A stretch of 64,000 nucleotides of DNA, taken from Actinomadura citrea. GTDB taxonomy: Bacteria; Actinomycetota; Actinomycetes; Streptosporangiales; Streptosporangiaceae. How positions within the stretch are numbered: position 1 is the stretch's first letter; the number at the start of each line of letters is the position of its first letter. Of the stretch, positions 25,660-34,204 are shown one piece after another. Where the stretch lies: assembly GCF_013409045.1 (NCBI RefSeq), contig NZ_JACCBT010000001.1:2976001-3040000 (forward strand). Direction: 5' to 3'. Both the position numbers and the translations under genes were made by a program. Below the pieces are notes generated by a model. That model worked only from the letters and a program-made list of their open reading frames with translations. It made no database searches and had not been told where the DNA came from.

Positions 25660-25688
25660 ACATTAGCGAGGGGCAACAGCTGTCACAA
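25660..25688 (-). promoter_or_regulatory. Putative sigma-70-type promoter of the NlpC/P60 gene
   Basis: On the minus strand TTGTGA (25683-25688) and TAATGT (25660-25665) are 17 bases apart. This implies a leader of about 30 bases before the GTG at 25620, too short for a riboswitch. Confidence 0.5.
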
Positions 25689-25791
25689 CCGATTCATCAC
25701 TCTTTGATTGACATCTGTGTATATTGTCCACTTTCAGTGACGACATGATCACTTACGGCGAGGCTTGCCTTATCGGAGCCTTATCGGCACC

Positions 25792-27057
25792 TTAGGAGCG
25801 GCCCAGCCTGCGCAGCAGCAGGGAGGACGGGCAGGGACGCGCGCTGGCGCGCCGTGCGGCGTCGGCGACCTCCCGGTCGGACGACACCACGACCACCGAC
25901 CGGCCGGGGGGCTCGGCCCGCACGAGCTCGCCGATCAGCTCGTCGGCCGTCTGGCCCGGGCGGCTGAACAGCACCCGCACGCCGCGCGGCGCCGCGATGG
26001 CGACCGGCGCGTCCAGTTCCGCGCCGTCGAACACGCACGTCACCTCGGCGCGCGTCTGCGCGGCGAGCCCGCCGAGCCCCGAAAGCAGCCGGCTGCGCTG
26101 GTCGGCCAGCGGCAGCTCCCCGTACCCGGTCTTGGTGACGTTGTAGCCGTCCACCACCAGGTGCACCTGCGGAAGCGTCAGCAGTCGGTCCAGCAGCTGC
26201 GGGTCGCTGTCGGACAGGGCCCGGCCGGGCAGCGCGCGGTGCGCCAGCCGGTCCGGCTCCAGACCGCCCACCGCGTCGGCGGGACGGCCGATGGTGGAGG
26301 GCAGGGCCAGTTCCCGGCGGACGCCCTGCGCCGCGTCCACGAGCGCGTCCAGCAGCATCCGCAGCCGCACGTCGTCGACGTTGCGGCCCTCGCGCGCGGC
26401 CCGCTTGGCGGTCTCGGCCGCCTCCTCCGCCCGCACGGCCCGGGCGCGCAGCTTGCGGAGCTCCTTCTCCGACGCGGCGGTCGACTCGCGCGCGGCGGCG
26501 AGCTCGCGATCGGTCTCCGCCGCGACCGCGTGGGCGCGCTCCTCCGCGGCCCGGAAGCGGGTGCGCGCGTCGTGCAGCTTGCGGCGCAGGTCCGCGACCT
26601 CGGCCTTGGTCTCGCGCAGCTCGGTGCGCAGCTTGGCCAGCTCGGCGCCGCGGGCGTCGCGGGTCGCGGCCAGCTCGGCCTTCAGCGCGGCGATGCGGCG
26701 CTCGGCCTCCTGCTCCTCCGACGCGGTCGCCGAGCGCGTCAGCTCCTCGCGCGCGGACTCCACCAGCCCGGTCCAGCCCGCGGGGCGCAGCAGGTAGGCC
26801 AGCACCGCGACGCGCACCGGGTCGGCCGCGGGCGGCACCTCCCCGCCCTCGACCGCCTCCACCAGGTCGGCCTGCGCCTCCCGGAGCGGCACGGCGACCC
26901 GGCGCCGGAACTCCCCGTCCTTCTCCAGCACCGCCGCGATGTGCTGGCCCGCGAGCCTGGCGCGCTTGCGGCGCTCGAACCGCGCGAACCGGCGCAGCGG
27001 CACGGGGACCTCGTCGGAGGGCAGCGACCCGATCAGCTCGGCGGCGACCTCCACCAC
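25792..27057 (-). CDS. NYN (PIN-like) domain RNA-binding/nuclease protein with coiled coil
   Basis: At least 421 residues; the true start is probably further upstream (see findings). The N-terminal helical region (LPSDEVPVPLRRFARFERRK) is followed by a long Glu/Arg/Ala coiled coil (about residues 110-235). The C-terminal NYN domain is of YacP type: HLVVDGYNVTKTGYG, VTCVFDGAE and VVVVSSDREVADAA carry the conserved aspartates. Such domains are found in tRNA/rRNA-processing nucleases. Homologues lie at the same place in Streptomyces. The target is unknown. Confidence 0.85.
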   Translation of the reverse strand: MVEVAAELIGSLPSDEVPVPLRRFARFERRKRARLAGQHIAAVLEKDGEFRRRVAVPLREAQADLVEAVEGGEVPPAADPVRVAVLAYLLRPAGWTGLVESAREELTRSATASEEQEAERRIAALKAELAATRDARGAELAKLRTELRETKAEVADLRRKLHDARTRFRAAEERAHAVAAETDRELAAARESTAASEKELRKLRARAVRAEEAAETAKRAAREGRNVDDVRLRMLLDALVDAAQGVRRELALPSTIGRPADAVGGLEPDRLAHRALPGRALSDSDPQLLDRLLTLPQVHLVVDGYNVTKTGYGELPLADQRSRLLSGLGGLAAQTRAEVTCVFDGAELDAPVAIAAPRGVRVLFSRPGQTADELIGELVRAEPPGRSVVVVSSDREVADAARRASARPCPSSLLLRRLGRS

Positions 27058-27347
27058 GCCCTGCCGAACGGCCTCGGGCAGCGGGCGGGTCGGCTTCTCC
27101 GCGGGCTCCCCGTCGCCGGGGGTCGCTTCGGGACCGCTGTCGATGATCCCGCTCCTTCCGGGCTGCGCCGCCGGTGGGCTGTGTGTTCCCGAGCGCGCCC
27201 CGCCCTAACCAGGGCGAACGTGCGATCGGACGGATCGCGCCCGGCCCTCGGCGGGATGCCTCCCGCCCGTCCTCGCGGCCCCCGCCCGGCGGGACGTCCC
27301 GGCGCCCCCCAACCCTAGCGGCACGAAGTTCTGTCGGTGGGGTCCTC

Positions 27348-27353
27348 TACGGT
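27348..27353 (+). promoter_or_regulatory. Putative -10 element (TACGGT) of leaderless exonuclease mRNA
   Basis: TACGGT ends seven bases before the ATG at 27361, and no Shine-Dalgarno sequence is present. A -35 hexamer is not clear. Confidence 0.4.
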
Positions 27354-27360
27354 CGCGCAC

Positions 27361-29196
27361 ATGACGGCTGCGCACGGTGTCCAAGGGCGCGGAGTCCCGG
27401 GGCGCGGAGCCCAGGGGCACGGCGTCCAGGGCACCCTGGACGACCTCGGCACCCCCCTCCGCGACGTCACTTTCGTGGTGGTCGACCTGGAGACCACCGG
27501 CGGCTCGGCGGCCGACTCGGCCATCACCGAGATCGGTGCGGTGAAGGTGCGCGGCGGAGAGGAGCTCGGCGAGCTCGGCACGCTGGTCGATCCGGGCGGT
27601 CCCGTCCCGCCGTTCATCACCGCGCTGACCGGCATCACCACGGCGATGGTGACGGCCGCGCCGCGGATCGAGTCGGTGCTGCCGGCGTTCCTGGAGTTCG
27701 CGCGCGGCTGCGTCCTCGTCGCGCACAACGCCTCGTTCGACATCGGCTTCCTCAAGGCCGCGTGCGCCGCGAACGGCTACGCCTGGCCCGCGTTCGCGGT
27801 CGTCGACACCGTCGACCTGGCGCGGCGCGTGCTCTCCCGCGACGAGGTGCCCAACTGCAAGCTCGGCACGCTGGCCCGCTTCTTCCGGACGTCCAACGAG
27901 CCCACGCACCGGGCCCTCGCCGACGCCCGCGCCACCGTGGAGGTGCTGCACGGCCTGATCGAGCGGCTCGGCTCGTTCGGCGTCACCTCGCTGGAGGAGA
28001 TGCGGGGCTTCGCCAAGGCGCCCACCCCCGAGCAGCGCCGCAAGCGGCACCTCGCCGACGACGTCCCCTCCACCCCCGGCGTCTACCTGTTCGAGGACCA
28101 CGCCGGCGAGGTCCTGTACGTGGGCAAGAGCGGCGACCTGCGCTCGCGCGTGCGCAGCTACTTCACCGGCTCGGAGACGCGCCGGCGCGTCCGGGAGATG
28201 GTCGGCCTCGCCGAGAACGTCCGCACCATCGTGTGCGCCACGGGGCTGGAGGCCGAGGTCCGCGAGCTGCGGCTGATCGCCGAGCACAAGCCGCGCTACA
28301 ACCGCCGCTCCAAGTTCCCCGAGCGGGCGATCTGGCTGAAGCTGACCGTGGAGCCGTTCCCGCGGCTGTCCATCGTGCGGGAGTGCCGCGCCGACGGCGC
28401 CCGCTACCTCGGGCCGATCTCCTCGCGGCGGCAGGCCGAGGAGGCCCGCGCCGCGCTCCACGAGGCCGTGCCGCTGCGGCAGTGCACCCAGCGGCTGACG
28501 CTCCGCCTGGTGGAACGCGGCAAGGCGCGTTCGTGCGCCCTCGCCGAGCTCGGCCGGTGCGGCTCGCCCTGCGACGGCCGCGAGTCCGCCGACGCCTACG
28601 CCGTCCACACCGGGACGGCCCGCTCCATCATGGAGGGCGACGTGCGGCCCGTCGTGGCCGCCGCGCAGGTCCGCATCGACCGGCTGGCCTCCGAGCTGCG
28701 CTACGAGGAGGCCGCCGCCCAGCGCGACCGGCTCGCCGCGTTCGTCCGGGCCGCCGCGCGCGGGCAGCGGCTCGCGGCACTGGCCCGGCTGCCCCAGCTC
28801 GTGGCCGCCCGCCCCGCGTTCGACGGCGGCTGGGAGCTGTCGGTCGTGCGCTACGGCCGGCTCGCCGCCGCCGGCACCGTCCCGCCGAACGCCCGGCCCC
28901 GCCCCTACGTCGACGCGCTCGTCGCGACCGCCGAGACGGTGTTCCCGCCCTCCGGGGAGGCGCCCGGCGGCGTCGCGCTCGGCGCGCCCCCCTCGCAGGG
29001 CGCGACCGCCGAGGAGATGGAGTGCGTCCTGCGCTGGCTCGACCTGCCCGGCGTGCGCCTGGTCGAGGTCGACGGCCCGTGGACGTGCCCGCTGCACGGC
29101 GCCGAGGGGCTGCGCGAGTGGATCGACAAGGCCTACGACCGGAGCTACGAGCGGCCCGAGGGGGCCCGGCACGGGCCCCGCCGCCCACTAAGGTGA
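27361..29196 (+). CDS. DEDDh 3'-5' exonuclease fused to UvrC-like GIY-YIG domain
   Basis: 611 residues from ATG at 27361. A short repeated N-terminus (GVQGRGVPGRGAQGHGVQG) leads to a DnaQ-like DEDDh exonuclease: DLETTG, AHNASFDIGFL, HRALADARAT with the catalytic His. From about residue 235 a GIY-YIG domain like the N-terminal half of UvrC follows: STPGVYLFEDHAGEVLYVGKSGDLRSRV (motif parts GVYLF and LYVGKS), then a UvrB-interacting-like segment. Fusions of this kind are known in actinobacteria and are thought to act in DNA repair. Confidence 0.93.
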   Translation: MTAAHGVQGRGVPGRGAQGHGVQGTLDDLGTPLRDVTFVVVDLETTGGSAADSAITEIGAVKVRGGEELGELGTLVDPGGPVPPFITALTGITTAMVTAAPRIESVLPAFLEFARGCVLVAHNASFDIGFLKAACAANGYAWPAFAVVDTVDLARRVLSRDEVPNCKLGTLARFFRTSNEPTHRALADARATVEVLHGLIERLGSFGVTSLEEMRGFAKAPTPEQRRKRHLADDVPSTPGVYLFEDHAGEVLYVGKSGDLRSRVRSYFTGSETRRRVREMVGLAENVRTIVCATGLEAEVRELRLIAEHKPRYNRRSKFPERAIWLKLTVEPFPRLSIVRECRADGARYLGPISSRRQAEEARAALHEAVPLRQCTQRLTLRLVERGKARSCALAELGRCGSPCDGRESADAYAVHTGTARSIMEGDVRPVVAAAQVRIDRLASELRYEEAAAQRDRLAAFVRAAARGQRLAALARLPQLVAARPAFDGGWELSVVRYGRLAAAGTVPPNARPRPYVDALVATAETVFPPSGEAPGGVALGAPPSQGATAEEMECVLRWLDLPGVRLVEVDGPWTCPLHGAEGLREWIDKAYDRSYERPEGARHGPRRPLR

Positions 29197-29230
29197 CGGT
29201 GTACACCCGGCAACCGGAGGACGACCCCGC

Positions 29231-29980
29231 ATGGCACTGCCTCTCTACGACAGTCAGCCTGCGCGGCGCGTTCCCTGGGTGACCTACCTGCTGATCGCCG
29301 TCAACGTGGTGGTCTTCCTCCTCACCCCGATGTCGAACTTCGCCGCCTGGTACGGCAACGGCTCGGTCCGCGAGTGCAAGGCGACGCACTTCACGTTCGA
29401 GTACGGCGCCGTGCCGAAGGAGCTGACCACCGGCGACCAGCAGCCGCTGCCGACCGAGGTCGTGCACGACTGCGGGCCCGCGGGCTTCCGCAAGGCGCCC
29501 TGGACGACGGCGTTCACCTCGATGTTCCTGCACTCCAGCGCCCTGCACCTGCTCGGCAACCTGGTCTTCCTGTTCGTCGTCGGCATGGGGGTGGAGGACC
29601 GGCTCGGCCGGTGGCGCTACCTGCTCGCCTACCTGGCGTTCGGGCTCGTCGCCGTCTACGGGTTCGCGTGGACGTCGCCCGGCTCCACCGTCCCGCTCAT
29701 CGGCGCGTCCGGCGCGATCGCCGGGGTGATGGGCGCCTACGTGATCCTCAACCCGCGGGGCCGCGTCGTCAGCTGGGTGCCGCCCGTCATCGTCATCCGC
29801 CTGCCGGTGTGGGTGGTGCTCGGCTACTGGTTCGTCCTGCAGTGGCTGTCCCTGGGCGACGAGAAGAGCAACGTCGCCTACACCGCGCACATCTACGGCT
29901 TCGTGGCGGGCGTGGTGTTCGCGCTCCTGGCCCGCCGCGCCGGCCCGGCCCACCGCCTGGCCGCGCTGAGCCGCGGCTGA
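29231..29980 (+). CDS. Rhomboid-family intramembrane serine protease
   Basis: 249 residues with six or so transmembrane helices. The catalytic Ser is in LIGASGAIAGVMGAY (GASG motif) and the catalytic His in AHIYGFVAGVVF. Supporting blocks: FTSMFLHSSALHLLGNLVFL near residue 100, with the conserved His and Asn. Rhomboids cleave transmembrane segments; the substrate is unknown. GGAGG lies 10 bases before the ATG. It follows the exonuclease gene by 34 bases. Confidence 0.94.
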   Translation: MALPLYDSQPARRVPWVTYLLIAVNVVVFLLTPMSNFAAWYGNGSVRECKATHFTFEYGAVPKELTTGDQQPLPTEVVHDCGPAGFRKAPWTTAFTSMFLHSSALHLLGNLVFLFVVGMGVEDRLGRWRYLLAYLAFGLVAVYGFAWTSPGSTVPLIGASGAIAGVMGAYVILNPRGRVVSWVPPVIVIRLPVWVVLGYWFVLQWLSLGDEKSNVAYTAHIYGFVAGVVFALLARRAGPAHRLAALSRG

Positions 29981-30087
29981 CCGGCCGCCGCCGTCCACGG
30001 CCGGCCCGGACCGGGGCGTCCCTCGCGCCGGCGCCGCCGGCCTCCCCGATAGGGTCGGAGCGTCCGTTTCTGTGGGGGAGGGGTGCA

Positions 30088-30375
30088 GTGGTCACTGCGA
30101 TCGTGTTCGTCAAGGCCGACGTCGCGCGCATCCACGAGGTGGCCGAGACGATCGCCGCGCTGGACGGTGTCAGCGAGGTGTACTCCATCACCGGCGACCA
30201 CGACCTCATGGTGATGGTCCGGGTGCGCCGCCACGAGGAGCTCAACGACGTGATCCCGGGCCGCATCAACAAGGTCCCCGGCATCGCCGGCACCGAGACA
30301 CACATCGCGTTCCGCACCTACTCCCAGCACGACCTTGAGCAGGCCTTTTCCCTCGGTCTCGCCGACGCCGACTGA
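30088..30375 (+). CDS. Stand-alone Lrp/AsnC ligand-binding (RAM) domain protein
   Basis: 95 residues from GTG at 30088, with GGGGGAGGGG upstream. It consists only of the ligand-binding half of Lrp/AsnC regulators: MVTAIVFVKADVARIHEVAE, then SITGDHDLMVMVRVR and PGIAGTETHIAFRTYS. No helix-turn-helix is present, so it probably senses an amino acid or modulates an Lrp partner as a mixed oligomer. In Streptomyces a similar gene lies near trpD, as here (6 kb away after an inserted transporter module). Confidence 0.9.
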   Translation: MVTAIVFVKADVARIHEVAETIAALDGVSEVYSITGDHDLMVMVRVRRHEELNDVIPGRINKVPGIAGTETHIAFRTYSQHDLEQAFSLGLADAD

Positions 30376-30399
30376 CCCCGGGACCGCGGCCGGGCGCGG

Positions 30400-31101
30400 C
30401 TAGCGGCCGACGACGAGGGCGATGCGTTCGATGCCGCCCCCGCAGGGGCGGGCGGCGTAGCCGGGCACCTCGCGGTACACCGCGCCCGGGGGCCAGGTGG
30501 CGGTGTTGGAGGCCATCACGCGGCCGGGGGCGTTGACGACGAAGGCGGGCGCGGGGATCTCCCGCAGCGCCGGGACGACCTCGTTCTCGAACGTCCGGGC
30601 GAACACGTCGGCGGCCGCGACGCCCGCGAACACCCCGCCGACGCGCACCGGCGCCGACAGGGTCAGGACGTACTCGTCGCTGCACAGGTAGTCGACGTAG
30701 GGGCCGCAGACGGTCTTCTCGGCGCCGCCCTGCGGCTCCGTGAACCACTCCCAGTCGGTGTAGTCGTACAGGACGCTGCTCTCGGGGTTCAGATCGCGCA
30801 GCAGCTGGGACGGCCGCCCGGCCGGGCCGGTCTGCCACCACTCCAGGTACCAGGCGGCGTCGGCGAGCAGGCCCGGCGCGGCGATGAACCCCAGGCCGCA
30901 GACGATCGGGCCGAGATGGGAGAACAGCAGCGGGCGCAGCGCGGCGAGGTCGGCGCGGGCGGGGGCGCGCCCGGCGCGGTGGACGTCCTCCAGGCACCGC
31001 GCCGTCGCGTCGCGCACCTGCGCCACGGTGGTGAAGACGCCGTCCAGGGTCGCGCGGACGTGTGCCGCCGCCGCGCCGACGGCCGGTGGCTCGGCGGGCA
31101 T
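30400..31101 (-). CDS. Cache-domain sensor-like protein
   Basis: 233 residues without signal peptide or membrane helix. The pattern YLEWWQTGP..PSQLLRDLNPES, DYTDWEWFTEP, LCSDEYVLTLSAPV and AGVAAADVFARTFE is that of cache-type small-molecule-binding domains. Here the domain stands alone and is cytosolic. It lies 17 bases after the GntR gene in the same direction. Together with the divergent polyamine-type transporter this suggests that it binds the transported compound. The ligand is unknown. Confidence 0.8.
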   Translation of the reverse strand: MPAEPPAVGAAAAHVRATLDGVFTTVAQVRDATARCLEDVHRAGRAPARADLAALRPLLFSHLGPIVCGLGFIAAPGLLADAAWYLEWWQTGPAGRPSQLLRDLNPESSVLYDYTDWEWFTEPQGGAEKTVCGPYVDYLCSDEYVLTLSAPVRVGGVFAGVAAADVFARTFENEVVPALREIPAPAFVVNAPGRVMASNTATWPPGAVYREVPGYAARPCGGGIERIALVVGR

Positions 31102-31118
31102 GGGTCCCCCTCGGGGTC

Positions 31119-31835
31119 TCAGAGTGCGAGCCGTCGTTCAATCAGACGTTCTACCGCATTCGAGACGTGACTTTCAGCTACATCGCGCGCTCCGGCCGCG
31201 TCGGCGGCCTCGATCGCCTCGATGAGCCGGGCATGCTCGGCGTCGACGCGGTCGCGCTGGTCGGGCAGCTCGTGCACGGCCCAGACCAGCGGCCCGATCT
31301 CGGCCTGGAGCCGGATCTCCTCCCGGGTGAGCCGGCCGGACTGGGAGGCGGCGGCGACCTCCAGGTGGAGCCGGCCGTCCAGCCGGCACATCCCGTTGCC
31401 CGAGCCCGCCCCGGCCATCTCCTCCAGCGACCGCCGCAGGCGCCGGACGTCGCCGGGCAGCGACCGCCCGGCGGCGAGGCGCGCGGCTGCCCCGGCGATG
31501 GCGGCGTAGTGGTCGCCGAGATCGCGGAGCTCTTCAGCGCTGAGCGAACGCAGCCGCTCGTCGAGATCGAATGCCCTGGCAGGAGCCCGGACGAAGCTGC
31601 CGCCGCCGCGCCCCCGGCGGGTCTCGATGAGCCCTTGTTGACGCAAGGCCATCAGCGCTTCGCGTAGTGTGACCGTCGAAACACCGAGAAATGCCGACAG
31701 GTCGGTCTCACTGGGCAACTGCTCGCCGTCAGCGAGGAGGCCGAGCGCGATCGCGTCGCCCAAGCGCCGTACGACCGCGTGCACCCGCGCGGTGTTGTCG
31801 ACGGGAGCGAACACGACGAGGTGCGCGCTGTCCAT
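31119..31835 (-). CDS. GntR-family (FCD/FadR-type) transcriptional regulator
   Basis: 238 residues from ATG at 31835, which follows GGGAGGGGG. An N-terminal winged helix (LLADGEQLPSETDLSAFLG, then VSTVTLREALMALRQQGLIE) precedes an all-helical FCD ligand domain with metal-type histidines (GDHYAAIAGAA, LDGRLHLEVA, AESHVSNAVERL). FCD regulators usually release DNA on binding an organic acid or amine. The inverted repeat at 31860-31877 between this gene and the transporter is its likely operator. Confidence 0.92.
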   Translation of the reverse strand: MDSAHLVVFAPVDNTARVHAVVRRLGDAIALGLLADGEQLPSETDLSAFLGVSTVTLREALMALRQQGLIETRRGRGGGSFVRAPARAFDLDERLRSLSAEELRDLGDHYAAIAGAAARLAAGRSLPGDVRRLRRSLEEMAGAGSGNGMCRLDGRLHLEVAAASQSGRLTREEIRLQAEIGPLVWAVHELPDQRDRVDAEHARLIEAIEAADAAGARDVAESHVSNAVERLIERRLAL

Positions 31836-31859
31836 GGGCCCCCTCCCGGTGTTGACACA

Positions 31860-31877
31860 GTGATACCGGACCATCAC
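31860..31877. promoter_or_regulatory. Inverted repeat GTGAT-N8-ATCAC, probable GntR operator
   Basis: Perfect five-base arms around an eight-base centre (ACCGGACC). It abuts the -35 of the plus-strand transporter promoter and overlaps a possible minus-strand -10 (TATCAC), so one bound regulator could control both directions. Confidence 0.55.
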
Positions 31878-31906
31878 TTGAACTTAAACCTCTGACTCCA
31901 TATGTT
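31878..31906 (+). promoter_or_regulatory. Promoter of the ABC transporter operon
   Basis: TTGAAC (31878-31883) and TATGTT (31901-31906) are 17 bases apart. The -10 ends seven bases before the ATG at 31914 and there is no ribosome site, so the mRNA is probably leaderless. Confidence 0.6.
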
Positions 31907-31913
31907 TTCGGTC

Positions 31914-32948
31914 ATGCCGGCTTCAGCGGTGAGGATCCGCGATCTTCGCAAGACCTTTGGCCCCGTCGAGGCGGTGGCGGGCGTCGACCTCGACATCGGG
32001 GACGGCGAGTTCTTCTCGATGCTCGGTCCGTCCGGGTCGGGGAAGACGACCGTGCTGCGGCTCATCGCGGGATTCGAGCGCCCGACCTCTGGAACGATCG
32101 AACTCGGCGGCAGGGACGTGACCGGGCTCGCGCCGTTCGATCGTGACGTCAACACCGTCTTCCAGGACTACGCGCTCTTCCCGCACCTGGACGTGCTCCG
32201 CAACGTCGAGTACGGCCTGAAGGTGCGCAGGGTGCCGAAGGCCAAGCGCCGGGAGCGGGCGCTGGAGGCGCTGCGCAGCGTCCGGCTCGACGGGATGCAG
32301 GCGCGCCGCCCCGGCGAGTTGTCGGGCGGCCAGCGCCAGCGGGTCGCGCTCGCCCGGGCGCTGGTGAACGAGCCGAAGGTGCTGCTGCTGGACGAGCCGC
32401 TCGGCGCGCTCGACCAGAAGTTGCGCGAGGAGATGCAGGTCGAGCTGAAGAGCATCCAGCGCAGGGCCGGCATCACCTTCGTGTTCGTCACCCACGACCA
32501 GGAGGAGGCGCTGACCCTCAGCGACCGGATCGCCGTCCTCGACGGCGGCCGGGTCCAGCAGGTCGGCACGCCGGCCGAGGTGTACGAGCGTCCCGCCACC
32601 GAGTTCGTGGCCGGCTTCGTCGGGACGACCAACCGCATCGGCGACGTCTGCGTGCGGCCGGAGAAGATCCACGTCCACGAGGACGGCGGCGACCGGGAGG
32701 CGGGCGGGCCGGACGCGGGGGACCGGCAGGCGCTCGGCACGGTCGCCGAGGTCGTCTACGCCGGCGCGGTCACCCGCTTCGTGATCGACCTGGAGTCGGG
32801 GGACCGGGTCGTCGCGCTGCAGCAGAACCTGCGGACCTCCTCCATGGACGTGCTGGGCCGGCGTGGCGCGCGCGTCCGGATCAGCTGGCACGAGGCGCAC
32901 GAGTTCCACGTGTCGGGCGCCGGCTCCCTGCCGGCTCCCACCCCCTGA
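31914..32948 (+). CDS. potA: ABC transporter ATP-binding protein (PotA-like)
   Basis: 344 residues. Walker A is LGPSGSGKTTVLRL, the signature motif LSGGQRQRVALARAL, and Walker B VLLLDEPLGALDQKL, with the switch His in FVFVTHDQEEALTL. A C-terminal TOBE-like domain (about residues 250-335) is typical of importers for polyamines, iron or opines. An ATG at 31902 is also in frame but lies inside the -10 element, so 31914 is preferred. First gene of a four-gene operon. Confidence 0.93.
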   Translation: MPASAVRIRDLRKTFGPVEAVAGVDLDIGDGEFFSMLGPSGSGKTTVLRLIAGFERPTSGTIELGGRDVTGLAPFDRDVNTVFQDYALFPHLDVLRNVEYGLKVRRVPKAKRRERALEALRSVRLDGMQARRPGELSGGQRQRVALARALVNEPKVLLLDEPLGALDQKLREEMQVELKSIQRRAGITFVFVTHDQEEALTLSDRIAVLDGGRVQQVGTPAEVYERPATEFVAGFVGTTNRIGDVCVRPEKIHVHEDGGDREAGGPDAGDRQALGTVAEVVYAGAVTRFVIDLESGDRVVALQQNLRTSSMDVLGRRGARVRISWHEAHEFHVSGAGSLPAPTP

Positions 32949-32995
32949 GCCACCCCAACAAACCCCCGAAAAACCCCCACAATAAGGAGTTCCCC

Positions 32996-34204
32996 ATGTG
33001 GTCCACGCGCATGGCGGCCGCCGCCGCGGCGACGCTGGCGATCGGACTTGCGGCCGTCGCCTGCGGCGGCGACTCGGGCGACAAGGCGACCGGAGCCGGG
33101 CAAGGCGGCTTCCCGGTTCCCAAGGTGCCGATGCAGAAGTCGCTCGGCCAGGGCGAGGGCCAGGTCAACCTGGTCGCCTGGGCCGGGTACGCCGAGGACG
33201 GCTCCAACGACCCCAAGGTCGACTGGGTCACGCCGTTCGAGAAGCAGACCGGCTGCAAGGTCAACACCAAGGTCGCCGGCACGTCCGACGAGATGGTCAC
33301 CCTGATGAAGACCGGCGAGTACGACGCGGTCTCCGCCTCCGGCGACGCCTCGCTGCGGCTGATCGCCTCCGGGACGGTCGCGCCGGTCAACACCGGGCTG
33401 GTGCCGAACTACGCCGACGTGTTCGCCGGCCTGAAGATGAAGCCGTGGAACTCGGTGAACAACGTCGCCTACGGCATCCCGCACGGCCGCGGCGCCAACC
33501 TGCTCATGTGGCGCACCGACAAGGTCAAGACGGCCCCCGACTCCTGGGGCGCGGTGTTCGACGCCAACTCCCCGTACAAGGGGAAGATCACCGCCTACGA
33601 CTCGCCGATCTACATCGCCGACGCCGCCCTCTACCTGAAGACGGCCAAGCCCGAGCTCGGCATCAAGGACCCGTACGCGCTCGACCAGAAGCAGTTCGAC
33701 GCGGCCGTCGCGCTGCTCAAGACCCAGCGCGGGCTCATCGGCGAGTACTGGTCCGACTACACCAAGGAGGTCCAGGCGTTCAAGAGCGGCGACTCCGTCC
33801 TCGGGACGACGTGGCAGGTCATCGCCAACCTCGCGGAGGGTGAGAAGGCCCCGGTCAAGGTGGCCCTGCCCAAGGAGGGCTCCACCGGCTGGTCGGACAC
33901 GTGGATGGTCGGCGCGAAGGCCAAGCACCCCAACTGCGCCTACAAGTGGATGGACTGGATCGTCTCTCCCAAGGCGAACGCGCAGGTCGCCGAGTGGTTC
34001 GGTGAGGCGCCGGCGAACGCCAAGGCGTGCCGGGAGACCGCGGTCAAGACCCACTGCGACACCTTCCACGCCACCGACGAGAACTACTTCTCCCAGGTGC
34101 ACTTCTGGACGACGCCGATCGCGCAGTGCCTCGACGGGCGCAAGGACGTCAAGTGCGTCGACTACTCCAAGTGGACCCAGGCGTGGACCGCGATCAAGGG
34201 ATGA
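32996..34204 (+). CDS. potD: ABC transporter substrate-binding lipoprotein (PotD-like)
   Basis: 402 residues, with AAGGAG seven bases before the ATG. The signal peptide ends in a lipobox (GLAAVACGG). The mature protein is a type-II periplasmic binding protein with WAGYAEDGSNDPKVDWVTPFE (parts WAGY and DWVTPFE) and GTSDEMVTLMKTGEYDAVSA, as in spermidine/putrescine binders. A cysteine-rich C-terminus (CRETAVKTHCDTF, QCLDGRKDVKC) is additional. Polyamine specificity is by family only. Confidence 0.92.
   Translation: MWSTRMAAAAAATLAIGLAAVACGGDSGDKATGAGQGGFPVPKVPMQKSLGQGEGQVNLVAWAGYAEDGSNDPKVDWVTPFEKQTGCKVNTKVAGTSDEMVTLMKTGEYDAVSASGDASLRLIASGTVAPVNTGLVPNYADVFAGLKMKPWNSVNNVAYGIPHGRGANLLMWRTDKVKTAPDSWGAVFDANSPYKGKITAYDSPIYIADAALYLKTAKPELGIKDPYALDQKQFDAAVALLKTQRGLIGEYWSDYTKEVQAFKSGDSVLGTTWQVIANLAEGEKAPVKVALPKEGSTGWSDTWMVGAKAKHPNCAYKWMDWIVSPKANAQVAEWFGEAPANAKACRETAVKTHCDTFHATDENYFSQVHFWTTPIAQCLDGRKDVKCVDYSKWTQAWTAIKG

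Noticed and set aside
25707-25726. TTGACA followed by TATATT on the plus strand
   Set aside because: The hexamers are only about 8 bases apart, far too close for a sigma-70 promoter, and no plus-strand gene follows.
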